NCBI GenBank assembly: GCA_905479075.1
Contig: CAJQLA010000001.1
Location: forward strand, 1-64,000
Direction of reading: 5' to 3'
Length of the DNA stretch: 64,000 nucleotides
Origin: an uncultured Gammaproteobacteria bacterium
Lineage (GTDB): Bacteria; Pseudomonadota; Gammaproteobacteria; Nitrosococcales; Methylophagaceae
A program made the translations under genes and the position numbers. The notes beneath the pieces are model-generated. The model was not told the origin of the DNA, made no database searches, and worked only from the letters and a program-made list of their open reading frames with translations. Positions 51,019-61,010 of the stretch are shown here, piece after piece (position 1 is the stretch's first letter; every line of letters begins with the position of its first letter).

Positions 51019-52158
51019 ATGTCTGATTCTAAAAAATGCACTAAAACGGGTTTGCAGCGTATTGCAGTTGGTTTGTTTTTGACACTGTTTTTAGCTGCAT
51101 GTGAGCAGGAAGTACCCTTAGAAAAAGAAGTAATTCGTCCTATACGTGCGATGAAATTATCAGATGTAGGTCAAATCAAGGCACGCACCTTTCCTGGTCA
51201 AGCAAAAGCAACCAAAGAAGTCGAGCTATCATTTCGTGTGTCAGGGCCACTAATAACCCTGCCTATTAATGTGGGTGATAGGGTTTCGAAGGGAGATGTT
51301 CTTGCAAAGATTGACCCACGGGACTTTGAAGTATCACTTAATAATATTAGAGGACAATTAAGTAAGTCACAGGCCAATGTAAAACGAGCCCAGTCTGAAT
51401 ACGATCGTGAGCTTCGTATTTTAAAGCAAGATCCTGGAGCAACCAGTCAGGTTGCCGTCGACCGAAAACAAGCTCAACGCGATCAAGCAAGAGCTGATAT
51501 TTCATCGTTAACAGCATCTGTCGCTGCAGCAAAAGATCAGCTCAGTTATACCGTTTTATATGCACCATTTGATGGTGCGATTGTGAATACCTATGTTGAT
51601 AATTTCGAATCAGTGAGGGCTGGACAACAAATTGTTCGAATGATTGATGATTCGAAAGTTGAAATGGTCGTTAATATACCCGAGGATTTGATCTCGCTGA
51701 CGCCTCATGTTGAAAAAGTTTATGTTCGTTTCGATGCATTTCCAGACCATACCTTAGAAGCTATAGTAAAAGAAATATCCTCAGAAGCATCACAGACAAC
51801 CAGAACATACCCTGTCACATTGATAATGGAACAACCCAAAGATGTCAAAGTGTTGCCAGGCATGGCAGGTAAAACTATAGGCGTCGATATGGCTGCAACA
51901 GCTGACTTGGCGAAAGGGGGGCTTAATATTCCGGTCGCTGCGCTGTATACCATCCCTAATAGTCAGGATTCCTATGTTTGGGTCATTGATGAGACAAATA
52001 GTGTGGTGGTTCAACGTCTCGTAGCAGTGGGTAATTTGACTGACCATGGCATTTTAATAGAGTCAGGGCTTGAGGCAGGAGAATGGATTGCTACCGCTGG
52101 AGTGAACTATCTTCGTCAAGGACAGCAGATCAGAATCCTGCAGGATGATGAGGAATAA
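51019..52158 (+). CDS. RND efflux periplasmic adaptor (membrane fusion protein), lipoprotein
   Basis: Links the inner-membrane pump to the outer-membrane channel. Lipoprotein signal FLTLFLAAC (Cys28). Barrel-sandwich halves (VSGPLITLPINVGDRVSKGD and YTVLYAPFDGAIVNTYVDNF) flank an alpha-hairpin of about 75 residues rich in Gln, Ala and Arg. The C-terminal membrane-proximal domain includes VLPGMAGKTIGV and IPVAALY. 379 aa, of the AcrA/VexE kind. The pump gene starts three bases after its stop. Confidence 0.94.
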   Translation: MSDSKKCTKTGLQRIAVGLFLTLFLAACEQEVPLEKEVIRPIRAMKLSDVGQIKARTFPGQAKATKEVELSFRVSGPLITLPINVGDRVSKGDVLAKIDPRDFEVSLNNIRGQLSKSQANVKRAQSEYDRELRILKQDPGATSQVAVDRKQAQRDQARADISSLTASVAAAKDQLSYTVLYAPFDGAIVNTYVDNFESVRAGQQIVRMIDDSKVEMVVNIPEDLISLTPHVEKVYVRFDAFPDHTLEAIVKEISSEASQTTRTYPVTLIMEQPKDVKVLPGMAGKTIGVDMAATADLAKGGLNIPVAALYTIPNSQDSYVWVIDETNSVVVQRLVAVGNLTDHGILIESGLEAGEWIATAGVNYLRQGQQIRILQDDEE

Positions 52159-52161
52159 GTC

Positions 52162-55100
52162 ATGAGCCTGACACGAGTTGCCATAGAAAATAGAACAGTC
52201 ACTTATTTCGCAGCCTTTCTGGTGTTTATTGCCGGCATTGCAGGCTTCTTGAGTTTAGGCCAGCTTGAAGACCCCGATTTTACTGTTAAAACAGCTGTTA
52301 TTTCGACGATATATCACGGTGCTGATCCACAGGAAGTTGAGCTTGAGGTGACGGATAAGATTGAACTGGCTATTCAGGAAATGAAACAGGTTAAGACCTT
52401 ACGTTCATTATCAAAGGCAGGATTATCCATTATTTTTATTGATATTGAACCTAGTTTTTCATCTGCGGATATGCCACAAATTTGGGATGAACTACGACGT
52501 AAAGTACGGAATGTAGAGTCCTCACTGCCACCAGGTGTTCAACGGCCCACTATTTCTGACGATTTTGGTGATGTTTATGGCCATTTATTAGCCGTCACTG
52601 GTGATGGTTATAGTTATGCTGAAATGGAAGACTACACAAAGGAAATCAAAAAAGAATTAAGTCTGGTAGAAGGGGTAGCACGAGTTGATATCTGGGGTGC
52701 TCAGAAAAAAATTGCTTACCTTGATATTTCTCAAACACAACTCAGTCAATTAGGGATCACAGACTCAACAATTCAAGCAACGCTACAACAGCAAAATTTG
52801 GTCGTGGATGCAGGGAGCCTTGATCTTCAAGATAAACGTTTGCGAATAGCACCTTCAGGTGCATTTAAATCAGTAGAAGATATTGCTGATTTACCTATTC
52901 AACCTACTTTATTAGATAGCCTAAATTCACAAGGTCTGAGTAATACCATGGGTAGCTCATCTGAACTCATTCGCATTAGAGATGTGGGTACGGTCACTAT
53001 GGGCTATCAAGAACCAGCCATTAAACAGATGCGTGTTAATGGTGAGCCTGGAATTACACTGGCTGTAACCAATGTACCAGGCGTGAATATTGTTGATATG
53101 GGTAAAGCTGTTGCTGCTCGATTGAAAGCTTTAAATGAAAACCTTCCAGTGGGCATTGAGGTACATCGAATTCATTGGCAGGCTGATGTCGTTGATGATG
53201 CTGTGAGTAACTTTCTAATCAGCTTTCTAGAAGCGGTTTTGATTGTCTTAGTTGTATTGACGATCGGTATGGGGTGGCGATTATCGTTGATTATTGGCAT
53301 TGCATTAATTGCAACTATCTTAGGTAGCTTTATGTTGATGGCTGTTCTAGGTATCGACTTGCAGAGGATGTCACTGGGTGCCTTAATTATCGCCTTAGGC
53401 ATGATGGTAGATAATGCCATTGTGGTCGCTGATGGTATTGCGGTTCGCCTCAAAAAAGGAATGGATAGAGTTGAAGCGGCAGTTGAAGCAGCAACCTTAC
53501 CCTCTATGCCCTTATTAGGTGCGACGATAGTTGCGGTGATGGCATTTTACCCAATCTATTCTTCTAATGAGAATGCAGGTGAATACTGTGCCACCTTGTT
53601 TAGTGTTGTTGCCATATCACTATTGGTGAGTTGGATCATTTCTGTCACCTTAACGCCTTTACAGTGTGTCGACATGCTAAAAGTAGAACAACAGGATTCT
53701 GAAACTGATATGTATGGCAGTGGTTTTTTCAAAGTATTTCGTAATATCCTGGAAAAAGCCTTACATCGTCGCTGGTTTACCATGAGTATTATGGTGACTT
53801 TATTAGTCGCATCGGTAATCGGGTTTGGACAAGTAAAACAATTATTCTTTCCAGACTCTTCAATGAACAAATTTATGGTTGATTATTGGGCACCTGAAGG
53901 CACAAGGACACAGACAGTGTCGACCAACCTTATCAGCTTAGAAAACAAGTTACTTAACGATGAGCGTGTAGCTAATGTATCCACATTTATAGGTGCTGGC
54001 CCACCACGTTTTTATTTACCTGTTGAGTCAGAACAGCCTAATAGTTCATATGGGCAACTGATTATTAATGTAAAAGATTATCGGGAAATTGATGGCCTCA
54101 TCAGTGAATTGGTGCCTTGGCTTTCTGAAAATTATCCTGAAGCACAAGCACCCATTAGAAAATTTGGTGTAGGTCCTAGTAACACCTGGAAATTTGAACT
54201 GAGAATCAGTGGGCCGAATAATGCTGATCCAGGTGTGTTACGTTCATTAGCCCAACAATTGACAGATATTCTAGCAGCAGCACCTTTAGCTGATATGTAT
54301 CAAACAGACTGGCGCCAACGTGTTCCTAAAGTTGTGCCTGCTTATAATCAAGAACGTGGTCGATGGGCGGGGATCTGGCGGGAAGATATTGCCAATGCGA
54401 CCAAACGTGCTTTTGATGGTCGTGTTGTTGGTACTTTCAGGCAAGATGATGATTTGATACCTATTGTATTAAGACAGATAGCTGAAGAAAGGAGAAATAT
54501 AGGCGCGCTTGATGTATTGCAAGTCCAACCTGCTGGTTCGACCTATACTGTTCCATTATCCCAAGTGACCGACGGTGTGCTAACTGAGTGGAATGATCCG
54601 ATCGTTAGAAGACGTGATCGTCGAAGGACTATTACTGTTCAGGCTAATCCTATTGCGGGTGTGACGCTAGCAGAGTTGAGAAGCTCCGTGCTTGATCAAG
54701 TCGAATCTATATCCTTGCCACCAGGCTATAGCATGGAATGGGGTGGTGAGTATGAAAGTTCAAAAGACTCACAAGCATCATTAATCCCAGGTGTTATTCC
54801 GGCTTTGGCTATTATAGCTTTAATCATTGTTACTTTATTCAACGCCCTTAAACCGCCTTTAATCATTGCATTAACGATACCTTTTGCCGTTATCGGCATT
54901 TCAACGGGCTTGTTGGTGACAGGGGCACCATTTGGTTTTGTCGCTTTATTAGCTGCCATGAGCCTAGTGGGCATGATGATAAAAAATGCCATTGTTTTAC
55001 TCGACGAAGTTAATCTCAATTTGGCAAAAGGACAAGAGCCTTATGATGCGGTTATTGGTGCTGCCTTATCGCGTGTTAGTCCTGTTGTATTAGCCGCCGC

Positions 55101-55272
55101 TACGACCGTTTTGGGGGTCATTCCATTATTACAAGATGTGTTCTGGATTGGGCTAGCCGTTGTCATTATGGCTGGTCTGTCATTTGGTACTGTCCTAACC
55201 ATGATTGTGGTACCGGTGCTGTATGTGATTTTGTACAAAATAAAGTCACCAGCAATAACGACGACGGAATAA
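52162..55272 (+). CDS. RND efflux transporter, HAE1-type inner-membrane pump
   Basis: A 1036-aa proton-driven pump with 12 transmembrane helices and two large periplasmic loops. The N-terminus has FLSLGQLEDPDFTVK and GADPQEVE, typical of the VexF/TriC-like branch rather than AcrB. In TM4 the proton-relay site reads MMVDNAIVVAD: Asp417 is kept and the second Asp of AcrB (DD) is Asn418. The second half has GMMIKNAIVLLDEVN, with the relay Lys typical of the superfamily in MMIKNAI. Substrates cannot be inferred; the tripartite set suggests drugs, detergents or hydrophobic metabolites. Confidence 0.95.
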   Translation: MSLTRVAIENRTVTYFAAFLVFIAGIAGFLSLGQLEDPDFTVKTAVISTIYHGADPQEVELEVTDKIELAIQEMKQVKTLRSLSKAGLSIIFIDIEPSFSSADMPQIWDELRRKVRNVESSLPPGVQRPTISDDFGDVYGHLLAVTGDGYSYAEMEDYTKEIKKELSLVEGVARVDIWGAQKKIAYLDISQTQLSQLGITDSTIQATLQQQNLVVDAGSLDLQDKRLRIAPSGAFKSVEDIADLPIQPTLLDSLNSQGLSNTMGSSSELIRIRDVGTVTMGYQEPAIKQMRVNGEPGITLAVTNVPGVNIVDMGKAVAARLKALNENLPVGIEVHRIHWQADVVDDAVSNFLISFLEAVLIVLVVLTIGMGWRLSLIIGIALIATILGSFMLMAVLGIDLQRMSLGALIIALGMMVDNAIVVADGIAVRLKKGMDRVEAAVEAATLPSMPLLGATIVAVMAFYPIYSSNENAGEYCATLFSVVAISLLVSWIISVTLTPLQCVDMLKVEQQDSETDMYGSGFFKVFRNILEKALHRRWFTMSIMVTLLVASVIGFGQVKQLFFPDSSMNKFMVDYWAPEGTRTQTVSTNLISLENKLLNDERVANVSTFIGAGPPRFYLPVESEQPNSSYGQLIINVKDYREIDGLISELVPWLSENYPEAQAPIRKFGVGPSNTWKFELRISGPNNADPGVLRSLAQQLTDILAAAPLADMYQTDWRQRVPKVVPAYNQERGRWAGIWREDIANATKRAFDGRVVGTFRQDDDLIPIVLRQIAEERRNIGALDVLQVQPAGSTYTVPLSQVTDGVLTEWNDPIVRRRDRRRTITVQANPIAGVTLAELRSSVLDQVESISLPPGYSMEWGGEYESSKDSQASLIPGVIPALAIIALIIVTLFNALKPPLIIALTIPFAVIGISTGLLVTGAPFGFVALLAAMSLVGMMIKNAIVLLDEVNLNLAKGQEPYDAVIGAALSRVSPVVLAAATTVLGVIPLLQDVFWIGLAVVIMAGLSFGTVLTMIVVPVLYVILYKIKSPAITTTE

Positions 55273-55333
55273 CCAGGGGTTGGTATTAGATAATGTGATT
55301 TAACTATCAGCAATAGAGGAGCAAGTAACGACA

Positions 55334-55987
55334 GTGTTAGGTTACGTCAGAAATTACAATTTTTTTGTGCTGCTCATTGGCTTACTACTATTTTTAGTGC
55401 TGACACCAATAGTTCAAAGTTCTGCTGCGGGTTCAATTCGACTGTTTATTTTATGGGCTCTGTGTTTGACCCTGTTTGTGCAAGTGTGGAGCATGATAGA
55501 TGATGCTCGCCTATTTAAGCTGGGGATGTCGCTTACTATCTTGTCATTCTTGTTAACAACGATAAACCAGCTATTCCATATGGATCTTCTCAAGCTGATA
55601 TCACTAGCCATATTTATGATCTTCTTTGGCTTGGCAACCCTGATCGCTGCAAGGGAAGTGTTTTCTAAAAATATCATCACATTCAATACTTTTGCAGGCG
55701 CGTTTTGCCTGTATTTATTACTAGGAATGATTTGGTCGATTGCCTATATGATTATTTACCAATTACAACCGATGTCATTTAGAGGGCTTGATAGAGTGAT
55801 AGGAAGTGGCGAATTGGAATTTATTTACTTTAGCTATGTCACGCTGACTTCGTTAGGTTACGGAGATATAGTGGCATTTACACCGATAGCACGAACATTA
55901 GCCTATCTAGAGGTGCTGGTGGGTCAATTTTATATGGCGATATTAGTCGGTACATTGGTTGGCAAATATATTACTAATCGAGAGTAG
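55334..55987 (+). CDS. Ion-channel family membrane protein with a K+ selectivity filter
   Basis: A 217-aa membrane protein. Four to five hydrophobic helices (between residues 8 and 140) precede a pore loop with a perfect K+ filter, TLTSLGYGD (residues 171-178 region), and a last helix (AYLEVLVGQFYMAILVGTLVG). It resembles bacterial two-helix pore domains (Ion_trans_2) with an extra N-terminal bundle. There is no RCK domain and only six residues follow the last helix, so gating is unexplained. GTG start at 55334 with GAGGAG 12 or more bases upstream. The porin gene begins five bases after the stop. Confidence 0.8.
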   Translation: MLGYVRNYNFFVLLIGLLLFLVLTPIVQSSAAGSIRLFILWALCLTLFVQVWSMIDDARLFKLGMSLTILSFLLTTINQLFHMDLLKLISLAIFMIFFGLATLIAAREVFSKNIITFNTFAGAFCLYLLLGMIWSIAYMIIYQLQPMSFRGLDRVIGSGELEFIYFSYVTLTSLGYGDIVAFTPIARTLAYLEVLVGQFYMAILVGTLVGKYITNRE

Positions 55988-55991
55988 TGGA

Positions 55992-57332
55992 ATGAAAAAT
56001 CTAATACGCCATTACCTACTCTTATTAATCTCTATTACCACAAGTTATTTATTTAATATTGCAGCTTATGCAGGTGATTATATTGACGATATTATTGTAT
56101 CGCCAAAAACTGTAGAGGAAATTGAAGATCCTCTTGAATACGGGCTAAAACCCGAAGAGAAACCTGAGGTTAAATATAAAAAAGGGCTGGAGGAATTACC
56201 TGAGTTTCTGCGGGACTCTTCCATTACAACACATTTTCGTTCTTATGGTTTCTCTCGTGATAACGAAAGCGATTCCGATCCAGATGCGTTCGCTATTGGT
56301 GGAGAGCTTCGATTCTTTTCCGGTTTATTAAAGAATACTTTCCGTATCGGTGCAAGCTATTACCTATCCCATGGCATTCATGAGGATGAAGGTGAAAAAA
56401 CACAATTACTGAATTCCAGAGGAGGAGGTATCAATAAGCTTGGCGAATTGTACTTGGCAGCTACAGTTGATGAATACTCAGCCCGTCTATATAGACAGTC
56501 TTTCAGCCTACCGTACCTTAATAAACAAGATAGTAGAATGGTGCCAAATACCCACGAAGCCTACATCATACAATACGATGGGGAACAGTTCGATTCTATT
56601 GCGGGACATGTCACTCAAATAAAAAAGCGTAATGCACAAAGATTTACAAGTATGGCAGAAGCTGCGGGCGCAACAAATAGCAGTAAAGGTACATTTATGG
56701 CGGGGGCTAGATACAATCTCAATAGTGATATAAATATCGGTGCAATTAATTATTTTACAGATGATGTATTTAATATTTTTTATTCAGAATTCAATTATTC
56801 AAACAAGTTAACCAAAGAAATCTCGATGAAAATAACTGGCCAGTTTACGCATCAAAAAAGTGTTGGCGATACACTGATTGGAGAATTCGACACCAATCAC
56901 TATGGCCTTCAGCTGAAAGCCAGTTACCAGCACGCGATATTAACTTTAGCAGCCACAAATACAGGCAGCGGTGCAGAAATTATTAGCCCGTTTGGTGGTC
57001 GTCCTGGGTTCTTATCTTTAATGCTCTCGGATTTTGATCGTGCCAATGAACAAGGGGTATTAGCAGGACTCTCTTATGATTTTTCCAAATGGGGTTTGCC
57101 AGGGCTAAGCAGCTTCGCAAAGTTTGCCTGGGGGAAAAACGCAAAAGAGGCATCCTCCGGACAAAACCTACCAGACCTAAACGAATACAACCTGACTATC
57201 GACTACAAACCGGCGCGTAGTTGGTTAAATGGGTTGTGGTTACGCCTAAGACATGCTCGCTCCGATTTTGAGGGCGGTTCGTATACAAAGGATACGAGAG
57301 TTATTCTCAATTATGAATTCCCACTGTATTAA
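55992..57332 (+). CDS. OprD-family outer-membrane porin
   Basis: An outer-membrane barrel of 446 aa. The start at 55992 opens a Sec signal peptide (cleavage after NIAAYA near residue 27); an earlier in-frame ATG in the channel gene would spoil it. About 50 acidic residues precede the barrel. OprD hallmarks are ITTHFRSYGF at the first strand, YRQSFSLPYLNKQDSRMVPNTHEAY, and a C-terminal aromatic strand (VILNYEFPLY). OprD porins admit amino acids, peptides or aromatic acids; the substrate is not inferable. It sits directly after the channel gene. Confidence 0.85.
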   Translation: MKNLIRHYLLLLISITTSYLFNIAAYAGDYIDDIIVSPKTVEEIEDPLEYGLKPEEKPEVKYKKGLEELPEFLRDSSITTHFRSYGFSRDNESDSDPDAFAIGGELRFFSGLLKNTFRIGASYYLSHGIHEDEGEKTQLLNSRGGGINKLGELYLAATVDEYSARLYRQSFSLPYLNKQDSRMVPNTHEAYIIQYDGEQFDSIAGHVTQIKKRNAQRFTSMAEAAGATNSSKGTFMAGARYNLNSDINIGAINYFTDDVFNIFYSEFNYSNKLTKEISMKITGQFTHQKSVGDTLIGEFDTNHYGLQLKASYQHAILTLAATNTGSGAEIISPFGGRPGFLSLMLSDFDRANEQGVLAGLSYDFSKWGLPGLSSFAKFAWGKNAKEASSGQNLPDLNEYNLTIDYKPARSWLNGLWLRLRHARSDFEGGSYTKDTRVILNYEFPLY

Positions 57333-57491
57333 TGCTATTTGAGATTATAAACCAGTGTTTTCAAACAAAATTAAGACTACACTTGTTTAGGGAAAACTAA
57401 ATCAGTTTTTTTGCAAGAGTTTAGAATGATTTTATTAAATTTAAAAAGGCTTTGTTATTGATTAATTAAAAATAAGATAGCGAGATTAATT

Positions 57492-59168
57492 ATGGAAGAG
57501 CTACAGATATTCACGCGTATTATTGAAGTTCTACGCCTCCAGCCAGTGTTGACCTTATTCCTGATTTTGGGCATGGGCTACCTGATTGGCGGCATAAAAA
57601 TTGGCAGTTTTTCTCTCGGTCCGGTGGCCGGTGTATTATTCGCCGGGATTTTCCTGGGTCATTATGATTTTCGTATGTCCCCTGGTGCACAGGCAGTAGG
57701 TTTTGCACTATTTATTTTCTCGGTAGGTTATCAAGCAGGACCTAGGTTTTTTGATGTACTCAGAAAAGATGGCTTAAAGTATTTCGCTCTTGCAATTGTT
57801 ATCGCTGGCACTGGTTTTACTATTGCTGTCATTGCAACAAACATACTGTCTCTTGCACCAGGTACTTCTGCTGGTCTACTTTCAGGCGGATTAACTAGTT
57901 CACCGACACTTGCTGCCGCACAGGAAGCGCTTCGGGCTGGACAAGTCACACCGCCTCCGGGAGTGACAGCTGATGCCATGATTGGCAATGTTGCCACTGG
58001 CTATGCCATTACTTATATCTTTGGCTTAGCGGGCTTAATTGCCATGATTAAGCTATTACCACAAATTTTGGGAATTGACCTTGAGAAAGAGGCCAAAGCC
58101 TTGGAAGCGAAAGATGAATCGGCAATATCATCACAGCAATCGAATGTGTCGGCACGTATGTACCGAGTCACTAATGAAGACTTCACAAAAATACCTGCCA
58201 AGCAATTACGAGAACAATACTGGGATAAAACCTCGGTCGTTAAGCTTAGGAGAAATGGTGAGATCATTAATTTAGGTCCCGAAGATTATCTACAAATAGG
58301 CGATGAATTAGGCATCCTGGCACCGATTGATTTTTTTACAAAAACAGTTTCACAAGTTGGTGAGGAAGTATCCCCAGATGTAAATGCTGAAAAACATACC
58401 GAAACTGCAAGAATTGTTGTGGTCAATAAAAATGCTGTGGGCAAATCTCTCGCCGAATTACAAATCGCAAAAAGATTTACTGTATTACTTACTGGTGTTT
58501 CACGCATGGGTATAAAGTTACCTCTTACTACTGATTTCAAGCTAGGAAAAGGTGATGTGATTGACGTAGTAGGAATGGTTGAAAACGTTGACTTCTTGGG
58601 TGAAGAAATCGGACATGTAGAGCGGGATATTGAAGAAACCGATATGGTTACATTTGCTTTTGGTATCGCCATCGGTGTGGTGGTCGGATTGCTCACCATT
58701 ACAGTCGGTAGCCTATCAATAGGGCTAGGTTCTGCTGGTGGTTTACTCGCATCTGGACTTACTATCGGTTACTTACGCAGTATTCATCCAACCTTTGGCC
58801 GTCTACCAAGTGCAGCACGCTGGATACTGATGGAGTTCGGATTATTATTATTTATGGCAGGCGTCGGACTACGTGCAGGTGGAGACATTTTAGAAACGCT
58901 AGCGGAAACAGGTCCTACTTTGGTTTTGGCTGGAATAACCGTAACAATTATCCCCATTTTTGTGGGCTACTTTTTTGGTAGAAAAGTGTTAAAAATTCAT
59001 CCGGTTTTGTTATTCGGTGGCATTACGGGTTCCATGACTAGCGGCGCATCACTTAGTGTTGTAACTAAAGCGGCAAATAGTTCCATCCCTTCACTGGGTT
59101 ATACTGGCGCCTATGCATTTGCTAATGTTTTACTGACCGTAGCAGGCAGTATTATCTTGTTATTCTAG
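57492..59168 (+). CDS. AspT/YidE-family transporter with two RCK_C domains
   Basis: A 558-aa inner-membrane protein of the aspartate:alanine exchanger family. An N-terminal membrane block (about residues 1-190) contains the family motif GFALFIFSVGYQAGP and GGLTSSPTLAAAQEAL. Two cytoplasmic RCK_C (TrkA_C) domains follow at about 210-290 and 305-385, then a second membrane block (390-558) with GGITGSMTSGASLSV. AspT of Tetragenococcus exchanges aspartate for alanine; many homologues are uncharacterised anion or amino-acid transporters. It follows the OprD-like porin by 159 bases, which hints at an uptake/export pair. Confidence 0.88.
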   Translation: MEELQIFTRIIEVLRLQPVLTLFLILGMGYLIGGIKIGSFSLGPVAGVLFAGIFLGHYDFRMSPGAQAVGFALFIFSVGYQAGPRFFDVLRKDGLKYFALAIVIAGTGFTIAVIATNILSLAPGTSAGLLSGGLTSSPTLAAAQEALRAGQVTPPPGVTADAMIGNVATGYAITYIFGLAGLIAMIKLLPQILGIDLEKEAKALEAKDESAISSQQSNVSARMYRVTNEDFTKIPAKQLREQYWDKTSVVKLRRNGEIINLGPEDYLQIGDELGILAPIDFFTKTVSQVGEEVSPDVNAEKHTETARIVVVNKNAVGKSLAELQIAKRFTVLLTGVSRMGIKLPLTTDFKLGKGDVIDVVGMVENVDFLGEEIGHVERDIEETDMVTFAFGIAIGVVVGLLTITVGSLSIGLGSAGGLLASGLTIGYLRSIHPTFGRLPSAARWILMEFGLLLFMAGVGLRAGGDILETLAETGPTLVLAGITVTIIPIFVGYFFGRKVLKIHPVLLFGGITGSMTSGASLSVVTKAANSSIPSLGYTGAYAFANVLLTVAGSIILLF

Positions 59169-59264
59169 CCAGCGTTACATCATGAACAAGACATGTGCAT
59201 AGAAACAAGGCTGCGGGATTGCTGTCCAGAGTGGAAAACAGCTTAGCTAAGAAGGGAGTTAAAC

Positions 59265-60848
59265 ATGGTAATGAAGCATTATTTTAAATTTCTACTCCTC
59301 CTTATATTGTGGTGTAGCAGCAGTATAGCCATTACTGGCTGCACGACACTCCAGCCAGAAAAAGAACGTGATATTTCTTTAGCATTTTCGCAGCCGTTAC
59401 ATACGACTCTAGGGAAAGCAGCTGCTAGTGCTATACCTGCTGATTCGATTAAATCAGGCTTTCTAGTTTTAAATACAGGACATGATGCTTTTCTAAAACG
59501 TTTTGCATTGCTTGATGCAGCAGAACGAGCTATCGATTTGCAATATTACATTTGGAATAGTGATAAGTCTGGACGAGTATTAGCACAGCAGGTTTTACTT
59601 GTTGCCGACAGAGGTGTCCATATTCGTTTATTACTGGATGATTTTAATATTGGTGATCGTGATGAATTATTACTTGTTATGGATGCCCACCCTAATATTG
59701 AGATACGTGTTTACAACCCAAATGCGGCTAGAAAAGGTCCAGTGAGAAAGGTGTTGGGGCTTATTGGTGACTTTGGGCGTCTTAATCAAAGGATGCACAA
59801 TAAGTCATTTATAGTTGATGGTAGTGTTGCCATTGTTGGAGGGCGAAATATTGGTGATGACTATTTTGACCTGAATGATGAATTGAATTTCCGTGATAGA
59901 GACCTGCTAGCTGTTGGCCCTATTGTTATTGATATTGCTAAAAGTTTTGATGCCTATTGGAATCATGAACGGGCTTTTTCTATAACAAATATTATTAATG
60001 GTTCATCAGTTGATAGCACAGAAATTTTGACTTTGAGAAAAAGCCTTGAGAACAAGGTACAACAGGATGATCTTCATTATATGGAATCGGCTGCTAATTT
60101 TTCAGCTGACGTTAGTTTTAACTCGTGGCTGAGTGACATGATCTGGGCACCTGCTGAGCTGGTTTATGATCAGACTTTAGCAATTGATGACAACAGTCAC
60201 ACTACGCGAAAACGTGTTGCCAATGTATTAAGGGAAATAGCAAAAAACACCACGAGGGAGCTGCTTATTGAATCTGCATATTTGGTGCCTAGTGACGAGG
60301 GTATAGCTTTACTCAAAGAGCTTACAGAAAGCGGTGTAAAAGTAAAAGCACTGACAAATTCACTAGCATCTAACGACTTAACAACCAACCATTCTGGTTA
60401 TGCACGCCGACGTATAGCGTTGCTTAAAAATGGTGCTGAATTGTTTGAGCTTAGACATGATGCAAAGTCCTGTCATTATTTGGTTGTGGGTACTGAACGT
60501 TGTAGTGAGAACACATTATTTGGCTTGCATGCTAAATCAATAGTATTTGATCGAAAGGCAGTATTCGTAGGCTCGTTTAATCTTAATCAGCGCTCTATAT
60601 ACCTAAATAGCGAATTGGCATTGATAGTTTATAGTCCTGAGTTAGCTGAAATAATAGCCGGCGATATTGAACAAAACCTGTTACCAGAAAATAGTTGGCA
60701 GGTCAGACTTGATGATAACAATGACTTAGTGTGGAAAGGGAACATCGGTGACAAAGAAACATATTACAGTCATGAGCCTGAAACAGGGTTTTGGCGACGT
60801 CTTAATTCTGGCTTTTTTTCCGTATTTCCAATCGAAAAGTATTTGTGA
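59265..60848 (+). CDS. Phospholipase D-family lipoprotein (ClsC/YmdC-like)
   Basis: A 527-aa PLD-superfamily protein with a lipoprotein signal (SIAITGC, Cys26). Both HKD motifs are intact: MHNKSFIVDGSVAIVGGRNI and GLHAKSIVFDRKAVFVGSFN. The sequence LLDAAERAIDLQYYIWNSD before HKD1 is typical of the ClsC-like cardiolipin-synthase branch. It could make cardiolipin from PE and PG or act as a phospholipase in the periplasm. GGGAG is well placed before the ATG at 59265. It is 96 bases after the AspT-like gene. Confidence 0.88.
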   Translation: MVMKHYFKFLLLLILWCSSSIAITGCTTLQPEKERDISLAFSQPLHTTLGKAAASAIPADSIKSGFLVLNTGHDAFLKRFALLDAAERAIDLQYYIWNSDKSGRVLAQQVLLVADRGVHIRLLLDDFNIGDRDELLLVMDAHPNIEIRVYNPNAARKGPVRKVLGLIGDFGRLNQRMHNKSFIVDGSVAIVGGRNIGDDYFDLNDELNFRDRDLLAVGPIVIDIAKSFDAYWNHERAFSITNIINGSSVDSTEILTLRKSLENKVQQDDLHYMESAANFSADVSFNSWLSDMIWAPAELVYDQTLAIDDNSHTTRKRVANVLREIAKNTTRELLIESAYLVPSDEGIALLKELTESGVKVKALTNSLASNDLTTNHSGYARRRIALLKNGAELFELRHDAKSCHYLVVGTERCSENTLFGLHAKSIVFDRKAVFVGSFNLNQRSIYLNSELALIVYSPELAEIIAGDIEQNLLPENSWQVRLDDNNDLVWKGNIGDKETYYSHEPETGFWRRLNSGFFSVFPIEKYL

Positions 60849-61010
60849 ACACCAAACTTAAAGGCATACACTATTGTGAGGAAATTCAATAAGTTTCAGA
60901 TGAAAAGGGTTAACATAGGTAACTAGGTGATTGTTATCTAGATTGGACCGCTTCTCTCGAAGCTAAGGGTTACAACGTGAAGTAATTTTATTATTTATAA
61001 GGAATAAGTT

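Noticed and set aside
57395..57425. AAACT/AGTTT hairpin with a T-run upstream of the AspT-like gene
   Set aside because: The stem is five A/T-rich pairs in a very AT-rich stretch; could be chance.
58286..58699. A 137-codon open frame on the minus strand
   Set aside because: It lies wholly inside the AspT-family gene and reads as Ser/Thr-rich low-complexity protein, typical of an antisense shadow; no ribosome binding site or family signature.
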